Assembly: GCA_005784505.1 (NCBI GenBank) | Contig: VCAZ01000046.1 | Location: 1,182,001-1,246,000 of the forward strand | Length of the DNA: 64,000 nt | From: Bagarius yarrelli | Taxonomy: Eukaryota > Chordata > Actinopteri > Siluriformes > Sisoridae | Direction of reading: 5' to 3' | In this document: positions 36,901 through 48,999 of the stretch, piece after piece | Numbering within the stretch: position 1 is the stretch's first letter | Layout: the number at the start of each line of letters is the position of its first letter | Program-made: the position numbers and the translations under genes | Notes under the pieces: generated by a model | What the model was told of the DNA's origin: nothing | Seen by the model: the letters and a program-made list of their open reading frames with translations, nothing else | Database searches by the model: none

Positions 36901-39900
36901 AGTATTAAACTATTATCTTTAACCTGAATATAAATACGAATTTTCACTAAACGATGTAAATATTATTTGCAAAATAAGCTAATTGGAAATTTATTTTAGA
37001 TTGTTTTACTTCTGAACCCCCGTGCACAGCGTTTCCAGTCAGAGCTTAAGACCTCACCTTGATTTTAACACATGGACTGTCGACTGTGAGGTGTGCGCTG
37101 TTGTGTTTTGTAAAATGTTGAGATTGTGCACATGACAGCTAGTGGCAGTACGACACCATGATGGCAAGAGGTGGGAGGATAAAAAGAGGGAGTTTTGCTA
37201 GATAAGATTGATTGTCCTGCAGATTCACAATAAAAAAATCCCTGTTGAATTATTTTTAAAAAGTGATCTAAAAAGATCAATTAAAATACTGATTATTTTC
37301 AGAGGCTCCGTTGCCGACCCTTGCACTAGTTTTTTTTTTTTTTTTTTCAACATTGAATTTAGTTTAGTTTAAGCTGCAATGCTTAAATGAGTGTATTCCT
37401 TTGTTTAAAGTTTACTGTTTATTTCTATTGTTTAACAGCTGCAAACTGTCCTAATCCGGAGATGGAATTGTCCCGAGATCTCCACAGCTGTAGCAAAAAT
37501 ATTTGAAGCAGCAAGGTAGAGAGAAAATGCATATAAAAACGGGGAACAAAGTTTGCCTTACAACATTAATCCTTTTTAGAGTTTGTGTTCCACAATTAGT
37601 GTATTTCACTCAAATTGTGGCTTTTTTGTTGTAAGGTATTGTGCAAATAAATGGATTCAGCATGTTAGACATACATTTTTAATCCTGCAGGTTCCTATTC
37701 AATGGGAAGAAAGGAACGTGACAGCTATCAAAGGGCCTGGAGGAAAATGGATAATCCCACCTGAGGCCAAAGAATCAATGGACAGATGCAAATCGGACTT
37801 AAGGGCATACTCACTTACAGACAGCAACTTGCTTTTTTTAGGTATGTTTTCCGTATTTTATTCAAAGTATAATTCTGTTTTAAGGACCTCTGAAGACCCC
37901 TATTGCTGCTGGCCATCCTTCCATACCTGCTGCTCCGGACACCTTTATCTGTATGCAAATGTGCGCCCCTGTGTGTCCATTGAGGGTATAAGATCCTTAC
38001 CAGATGTTTACCTGGTTACCATCAGAGAAAACACTGAGGGAGAATACAGTGGAATTGAACATGTGGTATGTCATTGCAGATTTCTGTGCTTAAAAGATTT
38101 GCGATGGACGTCCCCATCTGTTTATTATCTCTTTGTGTTTAACCTACAATAAACTACAACCCAGCAACTCCATCAGTAACAGTAGGAAATACGGACCATC
38201 TCTCAATGGATTTTCTATTTGTCTTTGGATACTATTTTAGCACTGACTTTGCTGTAACGTTGACGTACTACCTAATGTTTAATAGTGTTATTAGACCATC
38301 CAATGTTGTCCTTCAATTTATTACATATTATGATGCAACATTTGAAGTCCCACAAATACGTCCCCTTTTTATTATTTTTAAAATTTTGTATATTTTACAC
38401 GTTATTCTGTTTTTTTTGTGTTTACTATAATGTCTACTCACATTGCATGCTATGCCTCTTCAATCCCCTTTCTTCCCCTACTACAGTTTAGCTCACACTG
38501 TATCCCCACTACTATCTGCTTTCAGTGTGAACCTGAGGCTTTTTTTACCCAGTCTGTCTGATTTCAGTAAACCTTACACTCAACTACAATTTTCCTTTTC
38601 CCCTTACTCCAAATAGGTGTCATACATTTTTCTTAGGCTTCAGAAGACAGTGCTCATCCCGTCCTACTTTAGAATATCCACTCCTCCAGAAATGTAGTGT
38701 ATGTAGGCTAGTATTTCAGTAGCTGTTGGCTTTAATGCATACCTGGTGCTTTGTGGTAGATTGTAGATGGAGTCGTGCAGACATTAAGCTGATCACAGAG
38801 GATGCCAGCCGTCGCATAGCGGAATTGCTTTTGAGTATGCCAGGATAACCCGAGAACCAGTGTTACAGCTGTTCACAATAGCAAACATCATGTGAGTCTA
38901 TTGGTTTAAAAATTCCTTTTTTTAAGAACTGTGTAAAATGTAGATACCCATATGTTGCAACAACTGACTACTGTCTGTAAAGTCCTCAAATTCATTGTTT
39001 TATGTCTGTCTCCTTTCTGTTCCACAGGCGCATGTCTGATGGCCTGTTCTGAGCAGTGCCGAGAGGTGGCCGAGAATTTAAGGTGTCAAATTTACTGAAA
39101 TGTACCTGATACAGTTGTCGAATGTATGCGTGTTTACCCAATAAGTGTATATGGGGGGAAACAGTTTGTTTTGCTCTGTTCGTACTCTAATTACTCTTTT
39201 TCTTTGGTTTTCTTATTTAGATGGTGCAGGATCCCACTCAATTTGATGTGCTTGTTGTGCCCAATCTGTAAGGTGATATCTTGAGGTGGGTTAAAATATT
39301 ACACTCTGGTATGTTAGTTAAGTTCTGTGAAGAAGAACAGAGTGGTAATATTTTTATTTACTGGTCAGCAGAATGTAATTCCTCTCTGGTGATTTACTTT
39401 TAGTGATCTTTGTGCCGGATTGATTGGAGGTTTAGGAGTGACACCTAGTGGCAACATTGGTGCTAATGGTGTTGCCATTTTTGAATCAGTACGTGTCTGT
39501 TCTGAGTAGCTGCACAGTATGTCATTGCTGAAGGTTTACCTTTTATTAATTTAAGTTGGGTCACCATAGATATTTTTAATGATATGAATTTGTGTATATC
39601 TCACAGGTACATGGAACTGCACCTGATATTGCTGGTAAGGACCTGGCCAACCCTACTGCTCTGCTCCTAAGTGCTGTGATGATGTTGAAGCATATGGGAC
39701 TGCATGGCTATGCCAAAAAAATTGAGAACGCCTGCTATGACACTATCCGAGACAAAAAGGTACAATATTTAATCTCTCTCGTAAATAAGCATTAGGAAGT
39801 TTTTTTTCAATTAAGGGTTGTAAGCAAATTGTAGCATTTTAATGCAAACATTCATTGAAAAAGAAAACTATTTATCCTGTAATACTTGGTTGGGTTTGTC

Positions 39901-39999
39901 CTTTTGAAATTTTAGGTTTTGACCAAAGATCTTGGTGGAAATTCCAAGTGTTCAGAGTTCACAGCTGAAATTTGCCGACGAATACAGGACATGGAGTAA
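33981..39999 (+). CDS. idh3a: NAD-isocitrate dehydrogenase alpha subunit, frame-disrupted copy
   Basis: Exons by homology: 33981-34007, 36234-36286, 37439-37515, 37691-37807, 37885-38065, 38760-38891, 39028-39123, 39221-39285, 39404-39488, 39607-39759, 39916-39999. Recognisable parts include VPIQWEERNVTAIKGPGGKW, TIRENTEGEYSGIEHV, DLCAGLIGGLGVTPSG, VHGTAPDIAGKDLANPTAL, and the end KDLGGNSKCSEF ... RRIQDME-stop. This is the catalytic alpha subunit of the mitochondrial IDH3 enzyme of the TCA cycle. Exons from 39404 on are clean, but exons 2, 3, 5, 6 and 7 and the end of exon 4 need many single-base insertions to read through, and exon 8 has a TAA where Tyr is expected (39269-39271). Splice sites are GT-AG except for a GC donor at 37808. 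As given, the sequence cannot encode a full protein. The conserved locus suggests sequence errors rather than a true pseudogene; both remain possible. Confidence 0.85.
34690..34780 (-). repeat. SINE fragment in idh3a intron 1
   Basis: GGGTACCCAGCAGAGGCAGC, GGGATCGAACTCATGACCTT and CACTCTTAACCACTGTAA form the complement of the tRNA-like head of the 8222 family. Confidence 0.6.
36873..37327. mobile_element. Non-autonomous hAT-like fossil in idh3a intron 2
   Basis: The left end CAGGAGTCTGCAACCTTTAA and the right end GTTGCCGACCCTTG are imperfect inverted repeats of the common vertebrate 'gtcggcaacc' hAT terminus. The interior is AT-rich without coding sequence. No clear target duplication is seen. 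Confidence 0.6.
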
Positions 40000-42400
40000 G
40001 GCATGGCCTTGTTTCCGGTTAACTGTGATCATCTGTGATCCTGCCTCTGACAGGCAAACAAAAAATGATTTGGCTTTGTATCATTCTATTTACGCACAAT
40101 TATGACATGAACGTATGTGTATATCTGTTTAGACAAATCAAATGTTGACTTAAAAAAATTTGTTTTTCACCTCAAACTTAAAATTTGTCAGTGGTATAAA
40201 TGTGTAAAATGTGTTTTGGATTTTTTTTTTTATTGGTCAAATGAACTGCAGAACCTATAAATCCTTTATTTATTAACTAGAGATCTTCTCTGGTCCCTCA
40301 TGTATTAACACAACCAAATTATCACCGGGTTAATTGCAGGTATATACCTGGTCAATGTAAGAGATTAAATACATTAAAGTTATTGGTATTTTGAATGTAA
40401 GATTTGCTGTACTTTATTTTCTACATATATAGTATGGGATGTGCAAGTAGGAAAAAATAAATGATTGTTCTAGTATTATTAGAAACTGATCTCAGATCTT
40501 CCATGCCTGAGAAAGTCACACAAAGCCTGTATTGATTCATCGGGATTTACACAGCTGTTCCTGACTGACCAAAACAAATATGATTTGTTGCCCTGCGATG
40601 TGATGTTATTTTGCATGTGTTCTTGTGTAGGACAATCATGTTATCACATGCAGATCTATCCAGAAATAGCACAAAACAAACAGTATAGCGTTTTCACTTG
40701 CTGCGTTAACTTACAGTCCAAATGTATCACAATTAATTAGAGCATTATTTTGTCATAATTTAATGGCATCTAATATCATCTGATTTCTTAACGATTAAGG
40801 TTTCATTAAAAAAAAAAAATTAAAATCTTTAATTTGGAGAGTGTTTCTAGCACGATTTTATTAGTTTTACATTTTTACATTACCTGCTGAGATTTTATAT
40901 TGGTGATAAAGCCTGACAATTGCATAAAGTCTTCTCTGGTACCATCCAGAGATTATTGACTGGTTCGAGGTCCAAACTCTGTTGTGGCCAATCTGGTTTA
41001 AAAGGTGTCATGCTTTTTGAACCTGATAAATCCTGAGATTGTCATATTGAGTTATGTCCGTGCCATTAGAAAAAATACAGGTGATGGAGAAACAGTTATT
41101 CCATATATTTGGCAAACCTTTAATAATGCATCACAGCCCCCACAGGCTTACTTAGCAGACATATTCTGTTTCTTCTTTTATAATTTGAACGCTTAAGTAA
41201 TCTCGGCTCACAATCATTTGCAGGTTTTTTTTTATAACTGCAGTGGTTTATCACAGATATGCTCACACCTTTTAAGGATTGATATATTTACAGATCTTTA
41301 CACATTTTATTAATTAACGCAATTTTAGATGGTTTTTTTTGCTTGATGCAGCCAATAATTTACTAACTGGAGCAACATTTTTCCACAACCACAGAAACTG
41401 TCTTTTGACATGGTTGAAACTACTCATGGCATCAGGAATTAACACCTTGTGGGCATCTGAAACTTATTAATTAATGCTGTATACAATGGAGGATTCTTAC
41501 CTCTTTGCTAAATTAAATCCAGGTGGTGTACAGCGGATTCACAATGAACTGAACATAAACGAGTTTTTTTTACGTTTCACACACATTATATATAAATGGC
41601 ATGCTATTCTCAATAAACTGAAGCAAAGCTACTGCGGTACCACACTGACGTTGAATATTGTTCATACAGATACGCCCTAAAGTATTTCATTTTGTTTATA
41701 TAACAGCGATTTGCAAATGCCAGCAGTTTTATATGCATTATAATCTCACCTGTTAAAAGCTACATTTACTGTTTTGCAACATCAATTTTATGCCATCTTT
41801 TTTTTCTGAAGACATTAATAAAAATACTATAATGCAAAATAATTGCTGTCCTTAAGGCTTTCTCATGTCTTTGTTTATACTTAGAGAGCTATACCAATAA
41901 TCAGAAATTGTACACGTTTTATATTAAAAAAAAACGTGACGCGTTATAAGGTATTTAAACGAGAGCAGGAAAAAAAACCTGGAACTGTACTTGCGACCAG
42001 AAATGACAACCATCACCAGACCAAATAAAATGAAAACTCTTTTAGATATAAATATTTATAAGACATTTAAATAAGAAAAGAATATTGGTACGGTATTATT
42101 TGGGGGAAGCGGTGGCTTAGTGGTTAAGATGTTGGGCTGATACCAGAAAGATACCTAGGGTTATACCGATTCCAATTCCCAACAAGCCACCACTGTTGGG
42201 CCCCTAAGCAAGGCCCTTAACCCCCAATTGCTTGTTGTATACATAGGTAAGTCTGCCAAATGCTGTAAAAGGACATCCGTTTCAATAAAAAAAGTCTTCC
42301 AGACTAAAGCACTGGGATGAGTAGATGTTCTTGCTAAAACATTTTTCGCAAGTCGTACAGACGGTTTTGCTCGCCAGCTCCCTCTACCTACAGCACAGGG
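40000..42400. other. Intergenic DNA between idh3a and dnaja4
   Basis: AT-rich, no exons. acsbg1, which lies here in mammals, is not recognised. One SINE is present at about 42104-42260. Confidence 0.55.
42104..42260 (+). repeat. tRNA-derived SINE, forward copy
   Basis: Near full length: GCGGTGGCTTAGTGGTTAAG (box A-like head), CCGATTCCAATTCCC (box B region), CACCACTGTTGGGCCCCTAA, GCAAGGCCCTTAACCC, and an end near GTCTGCCAAATGCTGTAAA. It lies about 200 bp upstream of the dnaja4 promoter. Confidence 0.85.
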
Positions 42401-42416
42401 TTTCAGATTCTGCTGT

Positions 42417-42478
42417 AGAAATTTCTTGTTATTCAAAGCTCCAGAAAGTTCGACGGCTCCTGCGCTCATATATATAAA
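42417..42478 (+). promoter_or_regulatory. dnaja4 core promoter with two heat-shock elements and TATA box
   Basis: Two nGAAnnTTCn heat-shock elements, AGAAATTTCT (42417-42426) and AGAAAGTTCG (42443-42452), lie just upstream of TATATATAAA (42469-42478). A GC-richer 5' UTR and an intron that ends before the ATG at 42863 seem to follow. The arrangement predicts HSF1-driven induction, consistent with a DnaJ co-chaperone. Confidence 0.7.
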
Positions 42479-42862
42479 CCGCAGCGGCCATCTTCAGTCA
42501 GTCACAATAACTCCATCCAACTGGCACGTACTAACGGAAAAGGACCAACGGTAATTCATTACGGAAACAAATATCGTAAGTCATTTATCAATTCTTATGT
42601 TTATATTATGTCATTATGTTGCAGTGCATCAATGCTGTTTATTCATTATGATCACTTTTAACAATATGGTTCGGACGTATTTATTAACCCTAACTTATAC
42701 AGTCAGCTGTTTATGAGCCGGGACATTTTTTTATGTCTTTATTCTGCCTACCTATGACATAATAGTTCTATAACATTAGCCCTATTTTTTTCTCTCGATG
42801 GTCCAGCTCAGTGCGTGAAGCAGGCTTATTTCTGGTCTGTTCCGTTCTGTAGATCGGCCAAA

Positions 42863-45479
42863 ATGGTGCGAGAGACCGGCTACTACGATATTCTTGGAGT
42901 AAGTCCGACAGCTTCTCCGGAGGAAATCAAAAAAGCATATCGAAAACTGGCCTTGAAATATCATCCGGACAAAAATCCAAATGAAGGCGAAAGAGTAAGT
43001 TTGCTGTGTCGGATGTCTGTGTCTATTTTCATCGTCGTGTGGCGCCGTAGAGGAGCAGCTGACAGCGACAGAAACGTGTGGAACTTTCTGGAACTGCCGC
43101 AAGCGCTCATGCTATTTTAGCTAAGCTAACGCAGTTTCCATGAACGCAACCTACCAGAATTCACTGAAACAGTTTTTGTTGGATAATCTAACGTAATAAA
43201 TGATTATTTTAAATGAACAATTTGTGTTGAATGTGTTTTAAAATGGTAGCTGTTGACTTTACTGTCCTGACAATAACAGTAGTCTGAGCAGTTAAACCTA
43301 ACCAGCTGCCAGAACTCAGGTAGACCCGAGACTCAAGGGAGAATTAGACTTTCATCTATATTTAAGTCTATTTTTTCTTTGGCTATAGAATATGATTTTC
43401 TTTTAACCTTATTTAATTTCACTCGAATGTGCCTTCTGGCAAAGCATAGTTAATATGTCTAGGATTTCTAAACAAAGAACCTGTTTTGTTTTTTGTTTGT
43501 TTTTGTTTTTAAGGAAATCGGACCTGAATGTTCTTATTGTCTATACGCTGATTTGCCTTACAGTTCAAACTCATTTCACAAGCCTATGAAGTCCTGTCTG
43601 ATCCTAAAAAGCGAGACCTGTATGACCAAGGAGGGGAACAGGCCATCAAGGAAGGTGGAACGGGTGGAGGAGGTTTCTCGTCTCCTATGGACATCTTCAA
43701 CATGTTCTTTGGTGGTGGAGGAAGAACCCAGAGAGAAAGGAGGGGTATATTATTCTTAGATCGGTTAAAACTAAATGGAAAAACTGTTGCAGATTATGTT
43801 TTAGTGTGAAGTTATTATAGTAGTAAAGCCATAATACTGCATAATAATCAACCAAGATCACGAAGCCTTTTTATAGTCATTAATTAGTATTGTTTTGCAA
43901 AAAAAAATACATTAGTGACAATGTCTTAATTGTTTGAATGTTCTATAGCTAACCTACTTTTCTTAATTACATTAGGAAAAAATGTGGTTCATCAACTTGG
44001 TGTCACACTTGAAGAAATGTACAGGGGTTCGACCAGGAAACTTGGACTTCAGAAGAATGTGATCTGTGAGAAATGTGATGGTAAGCAGTGACAACCTATG
44101 CTGTAATATCGAGGTTGCATCTAAGTGCACACTAATACAGCAAGTGTTAGCGTCCCCTATAGCTAGAAAAACTGATGCACTAAGTAATGTTTGAAATAGT
44201 ATTTTTATGTTGAGGGTTTGTGGTGGAACTATATAATACGATTAAATGCTTTTGGAGCCAGTAAGTGTTTGCAGTTTTTGAGGGACAGCCAAACATAATG
44301 TTCTTGGGCATTTTTGCTAAAATGTAATGAGTAAATGCAAAGTGTACTTTATTCCATTAGGTTATGGAGGAAAGAAAGGAGCTCTTGAGAAATGCTCGAA
44401 TTGCAAAGGCAGAGGAGTCCAAATCCAGGTGCAACAGATTGGACCAGGAATGATTCAGCAGATTCAGAGTATGTGCTCAGACTGCCATGGACAAGGTGAG
44501 AGGTTCAGTGCCAAGGACCGATGCAAAAACTGCAATGGACAGAAAGTGGAACGCAAAAAGAAAATTCTTGAGGTTCACATTGACAAAGGTACAAATGGCA
44601 GATATAAACTGACTGGAAACACATTTTATATCCTAAAAACCTTCGTAGTCTTACATCTTGTGTATTCACACAAATACATGCTAAAATAATAAAACTATAG
44701 TAAATCCTCCTCAGGTATGAAAGATGGCCAAAAGATTACATTCCATGGAGAGGGTGATCAGGAACCAGGGCTGGAACCTGGTGATGTCATCATTGTCCTG
44801 GACCAAAAGGAACATCCAGTATATAAGAGGCAGGAAGACAATCTAATTATGAAGATGCAGATCAAGCTAGTTGAGGCCCTCTGTGGGTTTAAGAAGACTA
44901 TACAGACACTAGACGACAGAACACTTGTCATTAGCTCAACTCCAGGTATGTAAATCACGTTGGTTTTAATTCCAAACCTACCGCAATCCTAGAATTACAT
45001 ATGATGAAAGATAACACTCCCTCTTTTTTTTTTTTTTTAAAGGTAAAGTAATAAAACCGAAAGACTTTAAGTGTATTCAGAATGAGGGTATGCCTGTGTA
45101 CAAAGATCCATATGAGAGGGGACTGCTCGTCATTCAGTTTGAGGTGAGTTTTTAATATCGTCAGCATGTAATGTTTTTTAATAGGAATACACTTTCTTGT
45201 AATGACCAGGTAAGGTATAGATTTCTTTTATTTTGTCTTTAACATTTGTGCATTTCGTTCCAGGTTGAATTCCCAGATAATTATTGGCTCCCAGAGAACA
45301 TGTTTTCCCGACTGGAGGCACTGCTTCCCAAGCGAGATGAGGTCATGCTGACTGATGACATGGAAGAGGTCGAACTTTTTGAGGTGGACTTAGAATCTCA
45401 GAGCAGGAAGTACAGTGGAGAAGCATATGAAGAAGATGAGGGTCACAGAAGTCATGGAGTACAGTGCCAGACCCAGTGA
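42863..45479 (+). CDS. dnaja4: DnaJ (Hsp40) subfamily A member 4, type I co-chaperone
   Basis: Exons 42863-42994, 43564-43744, 43976-44080, 44361-44588, 44715-44945, 45043-45143 and 45264-45479 join in frame to 397 residues, the length of human DNAJA4. The J domain (about 1-70) has the HPD tripeptide in KYHPDKNP, which stimulates Hsp70 ATPase. A Gly/Phe region (GGTGGGGFSSPMDIFNMFFG) follows. The zinc-binding region has four Cys pairs (CEKCDGYG, CSNCKGRG, CSDCHGQG, CKNCNGQK). The C-terminal substrate-binding domain includes FHGEGDQEPGLEPGDVIIVL. The protein ends CQTQ, a CaaX box for farnesylation. DNAJA1 is the closest relative; the choice of DNAJA4 leans on synteny with cib2/idh3a. The gene is intact, with no frame problems, unlike idh3a just upstream. 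Confidence 0.92.
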
Positions 45480-45896
45480 AACTCCCATGTTCGTTTTTTT
45501 TCGACTATACTGGGTAGACAGCTCGAAATATATTTTGATTTGAAATCAAAGCTCATGAACCAAAGGAGCCCAGAAAATCGTTTTTTGGTTGTTTTTTTTT
45601 TTCAATAAAAAATGTTAATTGAAAAAGACAGGAAAAGAGCGTAACTGCTGATCATCCTTGTTCCGTCACATAACTACTTAAAAGTTGTGTGTGTGTACCT
45701 TTTGAATGTGTTTGAGTACATTTTGATTGTGTGTTTTGTTCACTTAAGAGCCTATAAATTTCTTTGTAACTGTAATTCATTTTTTTTCCCATCTTTTTCT
45801 GCATGAAAAAGCTCAATACCGAAGAAGGGTCTCTGCTTTCTATGAAGGTAACACCCCTTACATTTCACCTGTGTAACAATTAATGTCATTTTCCAT

Positions 45897-45902
45897 AATA
45901 AA
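45897..45902 (+). terminator. Candidate dnaja4 polyadenylation signal
   Basis: AATAAA about 420 nt after the stop. An earlier AATAAA lies near 45604. The convergent rps27l signal lies about 130 bp away. Confidence 0.5.
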
Positions 45903-46030
45903 ACACCTCACTTGAATCGTTGTGCATTTGAGTTGGTTATCTTAAAGAAAACATAATAAAATAATGACTGCAACCTGATTTACTTAGGATTACATGAAAT
46001 AAGACTCAATAAGAAATGTACTGCTCAGAC

Positions 46031-46036
46031 TTTATT
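46031..46036 (-). terminator. Candidate rps27l polyadenylation signal
   Basis: AATAAA on the minus strand, about 120 nt after the rps27l stop at 46159-46161. Confidence 0.5.
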
Positions 46037-46158
46037 CAGAAAAGTGATACAGTAGAAATAATCTTCCACATAAAAATCACTGTAGTGGCATGTCACTCAT
46101 TGCAATCAATGAAAATATAAGGAACTTTTAATCAAAAGATCCAATTTAGTTATTTTCA

Positions 46159-47504
46159 TTAGTGCTTTCTTCGGAAAGAGCAACCTGTTGAAATACAAAA
46201 AGTGAATGTAATGCACCCTAATCAATTTTATTTAGTTTATACGGAAAATAAATCAAAAAACCACCTTACCCTCGGTTAGTCTGGCCTTTCCCCCTGTGGG
46301 CTGGCAGAGTACTGTGGAACACCCAACACACGACACCACTGTCTGAGCATGGCTGAACACTGTGGTGATTTTATAGCAACCTGCAGGCAGATAAAAGGTT
46401 AAGCACAGTTAGATAATCCTTGTATACTAATCAGAAGTCAAACTTATTATCAAATAAGGTCAGTTCAGTACTTTACCTATTCTTATTTTTGAGTGTTTAT
46501 AAATTTGGCTTCAAGGGGCTAAGCGTTATGACAGTATATATCTTTAGCGTGGAATACTTTGTCAACTGTATTAGATGTAAATAACTTGTAAATAAGTGGC
46601 CTTGGCTAACTTGCGTGCAGTATGTGTGTGTGTGTGTGTGAACCAGAGCAAGACAAGGTACTACTCCAACCGTGTCTCTAGCGACATCCCGGGGCTATTA
46701 TTCCGACTATTTTTTGCCGTCGGCTACCAAATGTGCCCGTCAACTTAAGGAAGAAAATATATTTAATGGTTTTTTTCCGTTTTTCACAAAATTTTGGGTA
46801 ATAAGTATGTAATTTCATACATCAGAACGCCACTATTGACATGTAGTATAAAATCACATTTGAAAGCACGCTCACATTGTATTTTCACTTGCAATCCGCG
46901 ATCAAGCAAACCTACCGAGGCCTACTAGGAATAGTACATTTGCACGCCCTGAACATGCATGTGAAGGAAATGCTGGGAGTTTCAAAAAACATGACGAATG
47001 AAGCAAACAGATATAGGATATTTTAAGTGGATTCATAGTTATGTTTTATGTGTAATATTATTTAGCTGTTCTTATTTTAGGGTGAACAATAATTCAATAT
47101 CAATTAATCGCCGATAAGGTTTTTTTTTTCAATCGGTGATATGATTTTTAACACATTTTCAATATTTTGATATACATTCATCACTGAATCCATGGCAAAC
47201 CGTAAAAAATACAGAACACCATTTGCTATTTCCTAGTGAACTCCACCGTAGTGTAACATGTTGTAGTAAATCGGATACAATCGGGTTTCCATTGGGGTAT
47301 GCAGTGTAAGCAGACATATCGATTTTCACCGGTTAATGACGCATAACGTCAAATCAGGTGGACACCAACGCAACTGTGTATTTTATATTTATAAATTTTA
47401 TTTACTGACCATTGTTTAAATGTTAAGGGCAGTTTTAAGCAACTCACACAGTTTCAATTTTCTTTTTCTGTATTGCGCGCGCCGGGCTGCTCGGAACACC
47501 AACA

Positions 47505-47535
<31 letters not shown>

Positions 47536-48999
47536 GGCTCTCTTTTTCAGCAGTTCACCATGGGTTGTTTGCCATATATAGTTTAAATGCAGATACCGGA
47601 TACAGGTCAGTTTTTTCTCAGGATTTTCTAATATTGATATCGATATTGGAATTCTATCCTATGAAATATATATAATACATAATTAAATAATATATCGTGA
47701 TATAAAATGTGGCCGTATCGACCAGCCATATATAATTGTGATATTTATTTTATATCTGTAAAAAAAAAACGTTACATGAGGAAAGTTCAATATAACAGGG
47801 TTTGTACACAACTGAAGAAATGTGACACACTGGAACTTGTCATAGTAAAGTTAAGTCAAGTTCATATTTCATTTACGATATTTAAAAAGTCACAAGTGAA
47901 AAAGTAATGAAACAAGGTAAAGTCATTTTTGTTGATTTTCTGAAATAACTACCTATTTAAATAACTATATCGTAAAATTTATTGTCATTGTTGTCATTTA
48001 TTGTCATCATACCGTGAAATACAATTTTGGTCATACTACCACCTTTAACAAAAATAAGGGTGTGTAACCCACTTATTTACGCATACTGTACAATATACCA
48101 GTATTTATGATCTGCAGAGTTATGATTCATACACTTAGTCATCTAGTATTCAGCTTTGGTATTAGATTTGTTTTTTGATGTCACAGCTTGACATACATCT
48201 CTATTAAATGTTGCCAAATCAAGTTCTAGTTTAGCTGAATATTTGCAGAATTAGGTAAACCATAAAACCTAAACCATGCCGATAGAGAATGTTGGATAGA
48301 GAAAGTGGCAGCATACCTGGGCATTTCACATCCATGAAGTAAGAGTTTGGACTTTGCACCAGTCGCTTTTTCTTGTGTTGCCTCCTCTCGAAGTCAACAG
48401 TCGGGTTTAGAAAGTCTTTAGCCAGCTGTTATATACCAAACACAGGGGTAAGCAATGGGATGTCATTTAGAAATAATAAATAATAACAATACATATTCAT
48501 TCTCACATGATCAAATAAAAAATAAATAAATAGTAAGCCAAACATAATTGTCAATAAACTAGCATTATTAACATGCTGAATGCGTCAAATTTCGACAAAC
48601 ATTATATTTCTTTAGTAATATTATTTAGTGACAACGATCTCGATCAACTAAACCAGATTTATTATTTTTAAAAGAATCACCTGTTATTTACGTCACGCAA
48701 ATTATACACGCTGCCGGAAGTATTGGAAGGTAATGCCAGGCAAAATAAATGTTAGATGTTTTTACATCTGATCAAATAAGCAAGTTAAAAATTCCTTCTT
48801 CATGGTGCCTGTGGAAAAGAGCAGCTGGCCTATAAACCTTTCCTAAAGACGCCATGTGAACCAACAGCAAAAGTTTCATAAACACTTATTTATTACAGCG
48901 TTCGTCGTTTAAAATAATGAAATGTTGCTGATGATGCCATTGTCATTACGATATGTTTACACGTAACCGGAAAAAAACCCCGTGGAAACTTACAGGCAT
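46159..48999 (-). CDS. rps27l: 40S ribosomal protein S27-like (eS27 family)
   Basis: Minus-strand exons: 48994-48999 (only ATG CCT), 48317-48425, 46270-46380, 46159-46184. They give about 83 residues, MPLAKDFLNP ... GCSFRRKH. The body KKKRLVQSPNSYFMDVKCPG and the two zinc-binding pairs CPGC and CVGC are those of eS27, a small-subunit ribosomal protein with a C4 zinc finger. The first exon holds only two codons, as in other RPS27 genes. The N-terminus (DFLNPTVDFERRQ) differs from vertebrate RPS27 and RPS27L, and the C-terminus lacks the Gln before the final His. Adjacency to rab8b matches human RPS27L-RAB8B, so I name it rps27l; protein sequence alone hardly separates RPS27 from RPS27L. Transcription converges on dnaja4. 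Confidence 0.9.
46381..48316. other. rps27l intron with degraded MITE sequences
   Basis: Contains a (GT)n run near 46622, sequence at about 46525-46740 similar to 50080-50290, ATATCG-rich stretches at about 47085-47200 and 47625-47730 recalling terminal parts of a fish MITE, a copy of the 'GTGTAAGCAGACA' repeat at about 47290-47330 that recurs at 63836, and a (CA)n run at 47511-47534. No exon is seen. Confidence 0.5.

Noticed and set aside
38206..38491. Two short open frames in an idh3a intron
   Set aside because: Hydrophobic, AT-driven translations with no homology and no splice context.
42863..45479. Assignment to dnaja1 instead of dnaja4
   Set aside because: Some blocks look DNAJA1-like, but length and synteny with cib2/idh3a favour dnaja4; a tree would settle it.
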